NCBI GenBank assembly: GCA_021292165.1
Contig: CM037876.1
Location: 211,565,825-211,629,824 of the forward strand
DNA: 64,000 nt
Reading direction: 5' to 3'
Source of the DNA: Shinisaurus crocodilurus
Taxonomy: Eukaryota; Chordata; Lepidosauria; Squamata; Shinisauridae
Every line of letters begins with the position of its first letter. Position 1 is the first letter of the stretch. Position numbers and translations under genes: made by a program. The notes under the pieces are model-generated. The model searched no databases and had not been told where the DNA came from. It saw nothing but the letters and a program-made list of their open reading frames with translations. This document shows positions 43,101-50,972 of the stretch, in pieces.

Positions 43101-46100
43101 CGCAGCGATAGCAGGAGGGAGGGATGGGAAAGCCACAGTGTACACACAGGCCCCTACATGCATCCCCTTGAACCTGAGCCAGTGTACTGCTTTCAGAAGA
43201 GCTGTCACTCTGGCTCAGGCATGCCTCCCATAGCAATACACTTTAAAGACTACTACTACAGTAGGACCTCTTTAAATACACACTAAAGAGGTCCTACTGT
43301 GTCCCAATGATAAGTTTTTATTGGGCCACGTTTTGTTTAAACCAATGTGCCATACATTTGAGTTGTACAAAATTCTTCAAATATACTGGAAGTGTCTGAA
43401 GAATTTTTTTGTGTGACTCTGAATATAATGGAGTACATCATCGTAATACTTCTGAATGTGTTGCTATGAGGTAGAGTAGCCCTTGTTCACACGTTATCTT
43501 ATCCCATGCAGAAACAACATTCCACATAGATATGATAATGTTTCTATGAGCCTAGAGTAAATTTACCTTCTGTAGGCCTGTAACAAATATGTTAAGGGGT
43601 CTCGGTTTCATTAAATAAATAGGTATGGGAGAAGGAAAAAATCAAAGAGTTCAATCCAATTAAGGGCACAATCCTATAGCCCTCCAACCTTGTCTGGGGG
43701 GCCATAGGATAGGTTGGAGTCCCCCCTGCGACCTCAGAAATCCCTTCCGAGGTCGCAGTGGGGACTCCGCCCACGGAGTGCCCTCCCTCCCACATTGCAG
43801 CCGGCACGGTTCTTTCTGTGCTGGCTGGGAACTGAAGCTGGAAGACCAACTTTCGTTCCAGTGTGGGGAGGGAGCGTTCCCGGGGGAGGGGAGGAGCGAG
43901 GCACCGCCATCCTTCGTGGAATCCAAGTGGTACCTCAGCCGCCTCCTTGCAAGGAGGGGAAAGACTTTTAGATAGCCGAAATCGGCCGTCTAAATATTTT
44001 GGAGGATGAGGGGAGCACAGCAGGCATTCCTATCCGTTGCACTCCTTCCACCTTCCATTGGATGCCAGTAATCCTCCAAGTTCAGAGGGTTACGGGCACC
44101 CACATAGGATGTGGCTGCCTATTTGTGATGAAATAATGGGTATAGGGAGGAAAGTTAGACTGGCTTTGCATCTAGGAATGTCACTCTTGATGTCTATTTT
44201 TTCAATTGATTCCTTTTAGCAAGCTAGAATGCATTATGATCGTATGTATGGACACAAAATGGACTAATGGGGATATGTAATTTCCTTAAAAATGATAAGA
44301 CTTCTTGAATATGGAGACTTGATTCAGTTAGAGACACATGTCTTGCTATTTGATTTCTTTCATATAATAAACTGTCTTACAAGAACTTTTAAGATGTAAT
44401 GATATATTTAGGCCACTTACAACATTTGAAAATATATTAATCAAAATTCTCAAGAGGGCTTATCTGAGATACATAACATACTCTGAGGCACAAGAGGTTG
44501 AATGTGGCATCAAAAATAAATGGGAAAAGAAGTTTATTAACCATCAGTGTATTAATGCATGTAAAAAATGTTTTTATCGATGTTGGAGCTAAAGAATATG
44601 TTTATAAGATTTTATACCTATGGTATATACATTGCAAAAAATTATTGCAAGTTTCCTAACGTATTTTCTTGGAGATGTGGACAAGATTATGCAAACTTTA
44701 AGCACATTCAGTGGTAATGTAAAAACATTTAGAAGTTTTGGGATGAGGTAGTCAATATAATAAGATTGCAGGATATAGATTAACAAGGGAGCTCACTGTT
44801 ACATTATTAAGAAGGCCGAATGAGATATTCCCAAATAGCTAAAGAAAAATGGTAGGGTTGACTGCTGCCTGGCGACTGGTGGCTAAATGTTGGCAGAGAC
44901 AACGAACTCCATTACTGTGGGAATGGAAAAAAGATTTGGCACAGAATATTAATGCATAAAATCTCCTACTATAAAAAACTTTAGGAAGATACTGCAGCTA
45001 GAAAAGGTTCATTAAAGTATTGGTATAAATACATTCAGTATTGGAATCATAGAACTCACCATCAAAATATTAGAAAATTGAGTTCTTGAAATAATATACT
45101 GTAGGCCATATTAAAGGAAATGAGAACTATGGTTATTATAGGAGACAATTAACAGTAATAATAATAATAATAATAAATTTTTATTTCTTACCCGCCTCTC
45201 CGTCTAGATCGAGGCGGGGAACAACAAAAATAAAATACACAATACATACTATTAAAACATCTTAAAACATATTAAAAAATCATTAAAACATCATTAAAAC
45301 ATCGTAAAAACATCTTGAAGGCAACCTAAAATTCCGCCGGATAGGCCTGCCGGAAGAGATCAGTCTTTATGGCTTTTTTAAATTCCAAAAGACTGGTGAG
45401 CTGACGAATCTCCTCCGGCAGGCCATTCCATAATCTGGGAGCAGCAGAAGAAAAGGTCCTCTGGGTAGTACCCGTCAGCCTAGTTTTGGCTGACTGAAGT
45501 AAATTCTTCCCAGAGGACCTGAGTGTGCGGGGTGGATTGTATGGGAGAAGGCGATCCCGTAGGTAGCCTGGACCCAAACCATGTAGGGCTTTAAAGGTAA
45601 TAACCAACACTTTATACTTCGCCCGGAAACTGATTGGCAGCCAGTGGAGTGCTTTTAAAACTGGTGTGATGTGAGCACCCCTAGGTGTACCAGTAACCAG
45701 TCTGGCGGCCATATTTTGCACTAGTTGAAGTTTCCGGACTAGGTACAAAGGTAGCCCTATGTACAGCGCATTGCAGAAGTCGAGCCTCGAAGTTACCAGC
45801 GCGTGCACTACTGTCTTTAGGTCCTCCGGTTCTAGGAAGGGGCGCAGCTGGCGTATCAGCCGAAGCTGATAATAGGCACTCCTAGCCGTCGCATCTATCT
45901 GAGATGTCATTTGGAGCGACGGATCTAGAAGCACCCCCAAGCTGCGAACACAGTATTTCAGGGGGAGTGTAACCCCATCCAGAACTGGTTGACATACCTC
46001 CAAACCCAGATTGTGGCCTTTGACAGCAAGCACCTCCGTCTTGTCTGGATTCAGTTTCAGTTTATTTTTCCTCATCCAGCCCATTACTGCCTCCAGGCAT

Positions 46101-47774
46101 TCATTCAGAGGAGACACACTATCCTTAGCTGACGCTGTTGCTGAAGGCATAGAGAAATATATTTGGGTGTCATCAGCATACTGATAGCACCCCGCCCCAT
46201 GCCCCCGGATGATCTCTCCCAGCGGTTTCATGTAGATATTAAATAGCATTGGGGAAAGAATAGCTCCTTGTGGCACGCCACATAGCAGCTCCTTTTTGGT
46301 GGAGCAGCTATCCCCAAGCATCACCATCTGGAACCTACCCGAGAGGTAGGACCGGAACCACTGAAGCACAGTGCCCCCGATTCCCAGTCCCCTCAGGCGT
46401 TCCAGAAGGATACCATGGTCGATGGTATCGAAAGCCGCTGAGAGGTCCAAAAGCACCAACAGGGACACACTCCCCCTGTCGGTACTCAGGCGTAGGTCAT
46501 CTGCTAAGGCGACCATAGCAGTCTCAACTCCGTATCCTGCTCTGAAGCCAGTTTGAAATGGGTCTAGAAAATCAGTGTCATCCAAAACTGCTTGGAGTTG
46601 GAAGGCAACTGCCCTCTCGATCACCTTGCCCAAAAATGGAAGATTTGACACTGGTCTGTAATTGTTAAGGTCCAAGGGATCCAGGGAAGGCTTTTTTAGA
46701 AGCGGCCGTACCACCGCTTCTTTCAGACATGATGGAAAATTCCCTCCCTGGAGAGATGCATTAACAATACGTTGTTAATGAAATTATAGTTTATATAAGA
46801 TGAATCTAGCTTTAATTTACATCTTTGTAAACCCTCAGGACTGTGTTGCAATATAATTAATTTTATTAAATAAAGGAGAGACCTTGATAAAATAATTGTC
46901 CTTTGTATTTCTTTATTTTTGAAGGTTACAGTGAATACAAATATAGTGGATCTGAATGAATACTTACAACATATTTTAAAATCAACTAATATGAAATGCC
47001 TTACCCCAGAAAAGGTAACAACTTTTGCTAATTATAAATCTAGTTTCAAACTATAAATAAAGTGCCTAAGTTGTATCCAATAGTGGCTTTGTCTTAGTGG
47101 AAAGTGCTTCCACTCACTTAAGTTGGAGCACACAATTTTAACTGATTTCCCCTACACACACACACACACACACACACCTTCTTCGTCCCTCCTTGAATAT
47201 CCAGTTCAGTTCCAGATGGTGCCCCAATCCTCAAAAAAAACATTTTTTACGGGGGAATGAAATGGAGTATAAGTGGGTAGGGGACGAAAATTAGGTGCTC
47301 TGATTTATATGAGCGGAAGTTTTTTCTGCTAAGGCAAAGCCACTACAGTAATACCTTGGATTGCAAGTAACTTGGTTTGAGAGCGTTTTGCAAGACAAGC
47401 AAATGTTTAAGTATTTAATTTTTTTTTAACTTGATATACAAGCGACGTCTTGCAATACAAGTACTGTAGTATGGCTTAAATTAAAAATCTCTGTACACAT
47501 TTGGGGAGGGGGATTTCGTTTTTTTAAATTATTTTTTTTATTTTTTTGCGGTTTAAATTTTTTATTTCTATATAAAACAAACACAATTTGGGAATTGTGT
47601 GGTATATGTTGCAAAGGACTCCAGATGAAAGGGAATTCATTACAAACAGAAGAGCAACTTGGAATTCAAGCCACTGTTTGTTTTTCCTTGAACTTTCAAT
47701 TGAGTTAATTAATCTTCTGCTGGAGATTTAATGGGTTTAACAGTTGTTTTATTTTGGCTCCACGCAGAGTCCAT

Positions 47775-47808
<34 letters not shown>

Positions 47809-50485
47809 ATAGCATCACTATCACCATCTGCCTTTAGTCCTTTTGGGAAGAAATGTGGGGTGTGTTTGGAAAGTAAACATATACTTGTAAATGCTATTTA
47901 ATGAGGAGAGGATCAAATTTTTTAAACGAAAGGTCTTTTTGGTTGTCTGTTAAGATTCAAATGGGGGAAATTACCCTTGTAAAGGTGTATAAAATGTTGT
48001 CTTTCTAGGCACTTTCTGGTTATTGTGGCTTCATGGCTGCCAATCTATATGCACGGTCCATATTTGGTGAAGATGCACTTGCAAATGTCAGCATTGAAAA
48101 GCCAATTCACCTTGGACCTGATGCTCCAGTCACAGGACACATAAGAATTCGTGCAAAAAGTCAGGTAATTATATTTTGTATTAAGCTATCTCCTTAAAAC
48201 TGTGAACTTCCAAACCAATTTCACAATTTGCTTGAAGTCTACCATTTAATATTAGCTAATAGGTTATCTGGTGACTGACTTTCTGTGTTTGTATATGTTG
48301 GTGGAGTGGTGCTCTGATCTAAGCACATCATCCTGGATGAAAGTTCTGACTAATTTCTAAATAAACCTGTTTAGGATAGAGACATAAATCTGTCATTAGA
48401 GGAAAGGTGTTTGAGACAGAGTGGGCCCTAAAGCATTTAGGGAGGGTTCCGAAGAGCCACGTGTGGGGGCTTTGCATGTTCACAAGAGCTTCTTGGACCC
48501 CCTCTTCCCATCACAGCCTGTACATGTCCCGTGAAAAGCTGCTTTTGAAAGTTGGGGGATTCTCAGTACTCTGGTACTGTGCTAGGAACTAATTAAGAGT
48601 GGAAATTGTTGACATTCTGACATGTGCATGAATTACTTGGATACATGCATGGGATCCCTTGGGGCTCAGGTATAGTTTGGATATCAGTTACATCACAATG
48701 CTCAAAAGTCTAGATATTCAAAATAAATAAAGCTTGTTTGTCACTAAATGTGAAAATTTCAGGAAAGGTGATACGCTACTTTTCTATACCATGAAGTGCT
48801 ATATAGTAACACAAAACAGTACACTTTATTTGCTCCAAAGTCTCGCGAAAACTAAGCCGAATAAAGCTGTGTATAATCTCATTCTAACAAAAAGGCATAA
48901 TTTTTAGTTTGCAGTTCTTATAGAAATAAGTTTTTATATGTATAAACTGTGTGCATTGAAAAAGCATAGTCTGAAAAGGAGAATGCTACCCTTTGCAGTA
49001 CTATTGCCTCTGATACATGATTTCGGTTAGTTTACCCTAGAATTACGAAAGATCATGGTGAGATGAAACCCACAAGCTTGCATCCAGAAGTGACACAAGC
49101 AGAAGGCCACTTATGCAATGAGGCTTTTCCATCCCCTTCTCCTACTGCAGTTTCTTGTGCCCCACAAAAAGCCTCTCCTTGGACAAAGCGGGAGGAGGGA
49201 ATTGGGAAAAATCAGGCACAGATAGCTTGCGGGAGCATCTACTCTTGAATGTATCCCATAATGTATATGAGAGTATGGGAGACTAAAGCCTGTTCATATT
49301 ATATGTTGAAAACTGCCATTACTTAATAAAAACCTTTGTAGTATATGGGTCTCAATATATTATGAGCTAGAATTGGATGGGAAACCACTATTTCTTCCCT
49401 TACTACTTCATGCCCAGGATAGAATTGTATTTATTTATTATATTTTTGAATCGCCCATCTGGCCAGTCATCCGGCCACTCTGAGCGATGTACAGTCCAAT
49501 AAAATACAAGGAAGAAAAAAAAACAGAGTGTAAAACACAATTAAAAACAGTACAAAACTTAAAAATCCTAACCCACCCCATATTCCCGCCTGAAAAGCCA
49601 TGTTTTTAAAGCCCGGCAGAAGCTAATCAAGGAAGGGGCATGGTGGAGGTCACTGGGGAGAGAGTTCCATAAATTGGGGGCTGCCACAGAAAAGACCCTC
49701 CTCCTAGTCCCCACCAGCCTGTTTTTTTCTGGCTGATGGGACAGGGAGAAGGCTGTCCATGGCAGATCTTGTTGAGTGGCCTACTTGATGTTGCTGGAGG
49801 CGCTTCTTGAGGTAAACTGGACCGGAGCCGTACAGGGTTTTAGAGGTCAACGCCAACACCTTGAATTCAGCTCGGCAAACAACTGGTAGCCAGTGCAACT
49901 CTTTGAGCACTGGCGTGATGTGATCACACCGGCAGCAGCCTTTAACCAGGCGAGCCGCTGCATTCTGTACCAGCTGCAACTTCCGAACCGTCTTCCAGGG
50001 TAACCCCACGTAGAGCGCATTACAGTATTCTAGGCGAGAGGAGACTAAGGCATGAACCACTGATGGGAGCAGATGATTAGGATGTGACTGGCAGATGTGT
50101 CAGTCTTTCAAAGCTCTGCTCATCTCGCTCTTCATGACATCATGCTTTACAGGTGGACAGACCTGCAAAATAATGTGTTGCTTCCTGAAGGGATAAAAAT
50201 GCAAACTATTTTAGCTTTATGTAATCCACCCAGAGAACTTTTGCCGTTGTGCAGTTTCAAATATAATTAATAAATTAATTTCCTACTTTGAGCAGTGAAT
50301 AACAGCTATTACATGTTAGATATATAAATGGAGATTTGAGAGAAAGTCATTTCTTTTGTATCCTAACTGTTGTACTTCTAAATGAACTATTATCTAAAGT
50401 GTGATGGCCTTTCTCTCTTTTGCAGGGAATGGCTCTAAGTCTTGGTGACAAAATCAATCTCTCTCAGAAGAAAACTAATTTATAA
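22058..50485 (+). CDS. COPB1: COPB1, coatomer subunit beta (complete, 21 coding exons)
   Basis: It encodes beta-COP, a core subunit of the heptameric coatomer that coats COPI vesicles moving from Golgi to ER and within the Golgi. Exons at 22058-22148, 24119-24348, 26880-27049, 29723-29837, 30475-30567, 31284-31421, 32475-32594, 33269-33376, 33566-33712, 34681-34826, 36462-36558, 37370-37530, 40067-40187, 41117-41344, 41490-41669, 42191-42335, 42429-42548, 42789-42934, 46925-47014, 48009-48164 and 50426-50485 sum to 2862 nt, giving 953 aa, the mammalian length. The N-terminal two thirds form the adaptin-like helical repeat trunk; the C-terminal part is the coatomer beta domain and appendage platform. 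All introns are GT-AG and all frames join. The start has A at -3 (ACACAATGA). Compared with my recall of human, substitutions are few (for example the C-terminus KKTNL for KKTSI). Confidence 0.99.
22149..24118 (+). other. COPB1 intron without recognised gene
   Basis: AT-rich. It holds a half copy of the palindromic MITE near 23090-23150, a (GT)n run at about 23798-23818 and an A/T tract near 23725-23750. Confidence 0.5.
24119..24348 (+). CDS. COPB1: COPB1 coding exon (residues 31-107)
   Basis: Completes Glu31 and encodes [20 protein letters not shown] through VCDAYRK. The acceptor is cctaacag and the donor gttaat. It is part of the adaptin-like trunk. Confidence 0.97.
24940..25352. repeat. 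Long inverted-repeat (hairpin) element
   Basis: The left arm (about 24955-25130) includes TTGGCTTATTAAGCTGA, AAGCCTTGTGCC, TTGGCATGC and CTGAAGACTTCCTG. Their reverse complements appear in opposite order between about 25170 and 25352. The arms approach 190 bp with mismatches and the loop is short. No coding capacity. Confidence 0.65.
26880..27049 (+). CDS. COPB1: COPB1 coding exon (residues 108-164)
   Basis: Encodes [20 protein letters not shown] through LAIYTIY plus two bases of Arg164. The acceptor is tgtctcag and the donor gtacat. Confidence 0.97.
27171..27628. repeat. GC-rich element with CAATCCTAT ends, copy 1
   Basis: About 458 bp, from GGGGAGCAATCCTAT to CCATAGGATTGTTCCCTT. Near the right end CTTATGGCCCCTCAGATG and CTAGGGGCCATAGG form a hairpin. 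It is the reverse orientation of 35081-35547. The open frames inside are not genes. Confidence 0.65.
27629..27861. repeat. GC-rich element, shortened tandem copy
   Basis: It starts AAGGCGCAATCTTATCGG directly after the previous copy and ends CTAGGGGCCATAGGATCATT. It lacks the middle of the longer copy. Confidence 0.6.
28565..28830. repeat. Hairpin-rich element, GTTTGCGCAACACGACAG family
   Basis: GTTTGCGCAACACGACAGCC near 28570 pairs with GGTTGTCATGTCGTGCGAAC near 28647; a second inner pair begins at TGGGTTTGCATGACATG near 28719. Related to 3604-3800. A G-run sits at about 28747-28758. Confidence 0.5.
29000..29152. repeat. Inverted-repeat element with about 51-bp arms
   Basis: The left arm 29000-29050 (TAGCGTTTGCTACAGCAACT, then GGAAACTAGC) is matched by the reverse complement of 29101-29152. 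The loop is about 50 bp. Pairing may extend weakly outward to about 28960 and 29185. Confidence 0.7.
29723..29837 (+). CDS. COPB1: COPB1 coding exon (residues 164-202)
   Basis: Completes Arg164 and encodes [20 protein letters not shown] through MMLIHADQ. The acceptor is tttcaaaag, with a weak pyrimidine tract; the donor is gtaaaa. Confidence 0.97.
29935..30402 (+). repeat. L2-like LINE fragment (ORF2 C-terminus and 3'UTR)
   Basis: A decayed coding tail ([24 protein letters not shown], about 30067-30120) is followed by TTGCAAGCCCCTTGGGG, TAGGGACCTGTC and GATATAAATG words that end many L2-type elements. Confidence 0.55.
30475..30567 (+). CDS. COPB1: COPB1 coding exon (residues 203-233)
   Basis: Encodes [20 protein letters not shown] then [11 protein letters not shown]. 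The first residue is Glu where I recall Asp in human. The acceptor is tctgaag and the donor gtataa. Confidence 0.97.
31284..31421 (+). CDS. COPB1: COPB1 coding exon (residues 234-279)
   Basis: Encodes [20 protein letters not shown] through SAPTAIK in phase 0. The acceptor is aaaactag and the donor gtactg. Confidence 0.97.
31851..31887. repeat. (ATA)n/(ATG)n microsatellite
   Basis: A run of AAT trinucleotides passes into GATGATGATAATGATAAT, within the COPB1 intron. Confidence 0.85.
32099..32334. repeat. Hairpin-rich GGCC-ended element, copy A
   Basis: It begins GGCCCAGTTCACACATA and ends CCAAATCGGGCC. An inner stem pairs CTGGCTTGTC (about 32142) with GACAAGCCAG (about 32162), as in 36895-37281. 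No coding capacity. Confidence 0.6.
32475..32594 (+). CDS. COPB1: COPB1 coding exon (residues 280-319)
   Basis: Encodes [20 protein letters not shown] then [20 protein letters not shown]. The acceptor is aacttaag and the donor gtaggc. Confidence 0.97.
33269..33376 (+). CDS. COPB1: COPB1 coding exon (residues 320-355)
   Basis: Encodes [20 protein letters not shown] then [16 protein letters not shown]. The acceptor is tatttcag and the donor gtaaaa. Confidence 0.97.
33423..33508. repeat. Palindromic MITE, copy 4
   Basis: Diverged copy: GCTGAATCTTATTCCAG at the left, TGAGTTCAGTTGAACTTACT in the centre, GCATGGAATTTCAGC at the right. Confidence 0.6.
33566..33712 (+). CDS. COPB1: COPB1 coding exon (residues 356-404)
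   Basis: Encodes [20 protein letters not shown] through DMAANVIPV in phase 0. The acceptor is ctgtctag and the donor gtatgc. Confidence 0.97.
33885..33965 (+). repeat. L2-like 3' tail with ATC/ATA repeat
   Basis: GCTGCCTTGAGTCCCAGTAT, then AAGGCGGGATATAAATAA, then ATA and ATC units. Typical LINE 3' end. Confidence 0.6.
34681..34826 (+). CDS. COPB1: COPB1 coding exon (residues 405-453)
   Basis: Encodes [20 protein letters not shown] through VFHAIKSV plus two bases of Lys453. The acceptor is gtcctag and the donor gtaagc. Confidence 0.97.
35081..35547. repeat. GC-rich element with CAATCCTAT ends, copy 2
   Basis: It starts AGGGAGCAATCCTATGGCCC, folds at once into a hairpin (GGCCCCTAGACA / TGTCTGAGGGGCC) and ends CCATAGGATTGTGCCCT. 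Opposite orientation to 27171-27628. Confidence 0.65.
35551..35637. repeat. Palindromic CAATCCTAT MITE, copy 5 (well preserved)
   Basis: GCTGCAATCCTATGCCCAC at the left; TAAGCCCCATTGAACTCAGT in the centre; GGACTTGCTTCTGAGTAGAC and ATAGGATTCC at the right. It directly abuts the GC-rich element. Confidence 0.75.
36462..36558 (+). CDS. COPB1: COPB1 coding exon (residues 453-485)
   Basis: Completes Lys453 and encodes [20 protein letters not shown] then [12 protein letters not shown]. The acceptor is ctttctag and the donor gtatgt. Confidence 0.97.
36895..37281. repeat. Hairpin-rich GGCC-ended element, copy B
   Basis: Ends GGCCTAGTTTGGA and TCCAGACTAGGCC are inverted repeats with one mismatch. 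Inside, AAACCATGGACCTTCGGTCC (near 37029) is self-complementary, and CTGGCTTGTCC / GGGACAAGCCAG-like arms near 37083-37110 recall 32099-32334. Confidence 0.65.
37370..37530 (+). CDS. COPB1: COPB1 coding exon (residues 486-539)
   Basis: Encodes [20 protein letters not shown] through [10 protein letters not shown] plus two bases of Arg539: the acidic linker region. The acceptor is actttcag and the donor gtgatt. Confidence 0.97.
38612..38776 (+). repeat. GC-rich direct repeat, copy A
   Basis: From the CTGCTGAACAA region through GGTAGGCGCTCCAAGAAAGG to GCCCCGTAGCTCTGCGTT. It matches 39198-39350 closely in the same direction. Confidence 0.75.
38849..38896. repeat. Compact hairpin, about 21-bp stem
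   Basis: ATGACAGCTGGC at 38849-38860 is the exact reverse complement of GCCAGCTGTCAT at 38885-38896. The inner GTGCC / GGCAC extends the stem to a loop of about five bases. Confidence 0.75.
39047..39116. repeat. Near-perfect 70-bp palindrome
   Basis: GGTTCGCATGTCATTTTAAA, then CCCAGAGAGGTTC, is mirrored by the next 34 bases with about three mismatches and a 2-base loop. The flanking GGCCC and CAGCC resemble the GGCC-ended hairpin elements. Confidence 0.8.
39198..39350 (+). repeat. GC-rich direct repeat, copy B
   Basis: Second copy of 38612-38776, about 580 bp downstream, sharing GCAAGGCGGGATAGGAGG and CTTTGTTGGGGTGGCCGCTG with few differences. It lies in the same COPB1 intron. Confidence 0.75.
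39703..39788. repeat. Palindromic MITE, copy 6
   Basis: GGCTGAAATCCTGCAACC at the left; ACCTGGGAGTAAGCCCTGTT in the centre-left; GACATGTATGGGATTGC at the right. Confidence 0.7.
40067..40187 (+). CDS. COPB1: COPB1 coding exon (residues 539-579)
   Basis: Completes Arg539 and encodes [20 protein letters not shown] then [20 protein letters not shown]. The acceptor is ctttgtag and the donor gtaagt. Confidence 0.97.
40400..41005. repeat. Inverted-repeat-ended element
   Basis: AGTTTGAACATTATGG and ACCATAGTTTAG near 40402-40432 are mirrored by CTAAACTACGG and AATGTTCGAATG near 40973-41003. It contains GC-rich sequence with accidental open frames. Ends resemble the other GTTTG/GTTCG hairpin elements. 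Confidence 0.5.
41117..41344 (+). CDS. COPB1: COPB1 coding exon (residues 580-655)
   Basis: Seventy-six codons, [20 protein letters not shown] through [10 protein letters not shown], in phase 0. The acceptor is tatttag and the donor gtgaga. Confidence 0.97.
41490..41669 (+). CDS. COPB1: COPB1 coding exon (residues 656-715)
   Basis: Sixty codons, [20 protein letters not shown] through [10 protein letters not shown], the entry to the coatomer beta C-terminal region. The acceptor is taccacag and the donor gtgatg. Confidence 0.97.
42079..42165. repeat. Palindromic MITE, copy 7
   Basis: GTGCAATCCTATACAAATTT at the left and GGGGTATAGGATTTCAGCC at the right, 25 bp before the next COPB1 exon. Confidence 0.65.
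42191..42335 (+). CDS. COPB1: COPB1 coding exon (residues 716-764)
   Basis: Encodes [20 protein letters not shown] through CTLELATL plus one base of Gly764. The acceptor is cttgacag and the donor gtaaat. Confidence 0.97.
42429..42548 (+). CDS. COPB1: COPB1 coding exon (residues 764-804)
   Basis: Encodes [20 protein letters not shown] then [19 protein letters not shown] with split codons at both ends. The acceptor is ttgaacag and the donor gtaagc. Confidence 0.97.
42789..42934 (+). CDS. COPB1: COPB1 coding exon (residues 804-852)
   Basis: Encodes Val804 and [20 protein letters not shown] through AEFEWENK. The acceptor is tttttag and the donor gtgagc. It starts the appendage platform region. 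Confidence 0.97.
43258..43300. repeat. Perfect 17-bp-stem hairpin
   Basis: ACAGTAGGACCTCTTTA (43258-43274) and TAAAGAGGTCCTACTGT (43284-43300) are exact reverse complements around a 9-base loop. No further pairing outside. Confidence 0.85.
43662..44118. repeat. GC-rich element with CAATCCTAT ends, copy 3
   Basis: It starts AGGGCACAATCCTATAGCCC with a hairpin (CCTTGTCTGGGGGGCCATAG) and ends near CACATAGGATGTGGCTGCC. Same orientation as 35081-35547; diverged inside. Confidence 0.55.
44380..45150 (+). repeat. L1 ORF2 C-terminal fossil
   Basis: The + strand around 44670-44760 reads [16 protein letters not shown], stop, CKNI, stop, KFWDEV, matching the Cys-rich C-terminus of the L1 at 51726-53636 (CWRGCQELGTYAHMWWSCKN). 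Multiple stops: an old copy. The L2 insertion at 45154-46770 may split it. Confidence 0.6.
45154..46770 (-). mobile_element. L2-like LINE, 5'-truncated, long intact RT frame
   Basis: Reverse orientation. The 3' end carries a (TAA)n run (45154-45177) and an AGGCGGGTAAGAAATAAA motif on the minus strand, a typical squamate L2 end. The 5' end is cut near 46770, inside the ORF. It sits in the COPB1 intron before the exon at 46925. Confidence 0.75.
45326..46714 (-). CDS. L2-like reverse transcriptase ORF, N-terminally truncated, uninterrupted
   Basis: 462 codons without a stop. RT motifs in order are [20 protein letters not shown] (near residue 17), [20 protein letters not shown] (about 86-105), [20 protein letters not shown] (about 145) and [12 protein letters not shown] (about 177, catalytic YADD intact). 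The C-terminal part has the HWLPI and LHGLGPGYL motifs of L2/CR1 elements. The endonuclease half is missing, so this copy cannot move itself. The preserved frame suggests a recent insertion. Host expression is not implied. Confidence 0.8.
   Translation of the reverse strand: MVRPLLKKPSLDPLDLNNYRPVSNLPFLGKVIERAVAFQLQAVLDDTDFLDPFQTGFRAGYGVETAMVALADDLRLSTDRGSVSLLVLLDLSAAFDTIDHGILLERLRGLGIGGTVLQWFRSYLSGRFQMVMLGDSCSTKKELLCGVPQGAILSPMLFNIYMKPLGEIIRGHGAGCYQYADDTQIYFSMPSATASAKDSVSPLNECLEAVMGWMRKNKLKLNPDKTEVLAVKGHNLGLEVCQPVLDGVTLPLKYCVRSLGVLLDPSLQMTSQIDATARSAYYQLRLIRQLRPFLEPEDLKTVVHALVTSRLDFCNALYIGLPLYLVRKLQLVQNMAARLVTGTPRGAHITPVLKALHWLPISFRAKYKVLVITFKALHGLGPGYLRDRLLPYNPPRTLRSSGKNLLQSAKTRLTGTTQRTFSSAAPRLWNGLPEEIRQLTSLLEFKKAIKTDLFRQAYPAEF
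46925..47014 (+). CDS. COPB1: COPB1 coding exon (residues 853-882)
   Basis: Encodes [20 protein letters not shown] then [10 protein letters not shown]. The acceptor is tttttgaag and the donor gtaaca. The intron before it is 4 kb and holds the L1 and L2 copies. Confidence 0.97.
47154..47178. repeat. (CA)n microsatellite
   Basis: About twelve CA units in a COPB1 intron. Confidence 0.9.
47346..47521. mobile_element. Truncated Tc1/mariner-like MITE, second copy
   Basis: It begins CAGTAATACCTTGGATTGCA after a TA and matches the reverse complement of 51050-51220 through GGGGATTTCGTTT. The other terminal repeat is missing. Confidence 0.65.
47775..47808. repeat. (TAG)n microsatellite
   Basis: About eleven TAG units. 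Confidence 0.9.
48009..48164 (+). CDS. COPB1: COPB1 coding exon (residues 883-934)
   Basis: Encodes [20 protein letters not shown] through [10 protein letters not shown]. The acceptor is ctttctag and the donor gtaatt. [10 protein letters not shown] differs from the human sequence I recall at two positions. Confidence 0.97.
49430..50095 (-). repeat. L2-like LINE fragment (RT C-terminus)
   Basis: The minus frame 50060-49704 reads [20 protein letters not shown] and [20 protein letters not shown], parallel to the C-terminal part of the L2 RT at 45326-46714. The 3' end runs into TAATAAATAAATA near 49430. Confidence 0.7.
50426..50485 (+). CDS. COPB1: COPB1 last coding exon with stop (residues 935-953)
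   Basis: Encodes [19 protein letters not shown], then TAA at 50483-50485. The acceptor is cttttgcag. Confidence 0.97.
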   Translation, partial: GMALSLGDKINLSQKKTNL

Positions 50486-50760
50486 ACTTAAGATTCTTCT
50501 GATCATTTACAGTTAAATGCTTGGAATTTTGCTTGTTGGATTCAGAACATCTTGTATTCTTCTGTTCTTTGATGTAGAAGCTAATCTTCTTGTGCTGAAT
50601 GCATTCCAACAAATAATTTGTAGGTATTACTTATCAGTCCAAGATCAAGGTTGATTAAATTTTAAATTACATTTTTTTCTCAATGTCCATAGACGTCATG
50701 TTGTCTAGTCTCCTATATGTACTATTTCAAAATAAATAAATAAACAAATTCTGTGCTAGT
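50486..50760 (+). other. COPB1: COPB1 3'UTR with polyadenylation signals
   Basis: AATAAATAAATAAAC at 50731-50745 gives overlapping AATAAA hexamers, followed by a TG/T-rich stretch (GTGCTAGTTTGTTTT). Confidence 0.7.
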
Positions 50761-50972
50761 TTGTTTTAATCACACATTAGATCTGCATTGTTTAGGTTTG
50801 AGGAACAGAGCTGGTAGTGTGTCTCCCAAGCAAAGGGTGCTAGGAAGATCTAAATACATTAGCATTGTATCTTGGGCTTGCCAAGCTCTGTTCTAGTCCC
50901 TGATGTATGACATTTCCTTTTTCCCCCATGTGATTTTAGGCTACAGTATAGTAGCATAGAGGTAGCAAATTA

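Noticed and set aside
43592..43975. Open frames of 65-88 codons on both strands
   Set aside because: They fall in the GC-rich repeat shared with 27171 and 35081.
45326..46714. Host protein-coding gene of 462 aa on the minus strand
   Set aside because: It is a reverse transcriptase with L2 motifs, ends in an L2 3' tail and lacks the N-terminal half.
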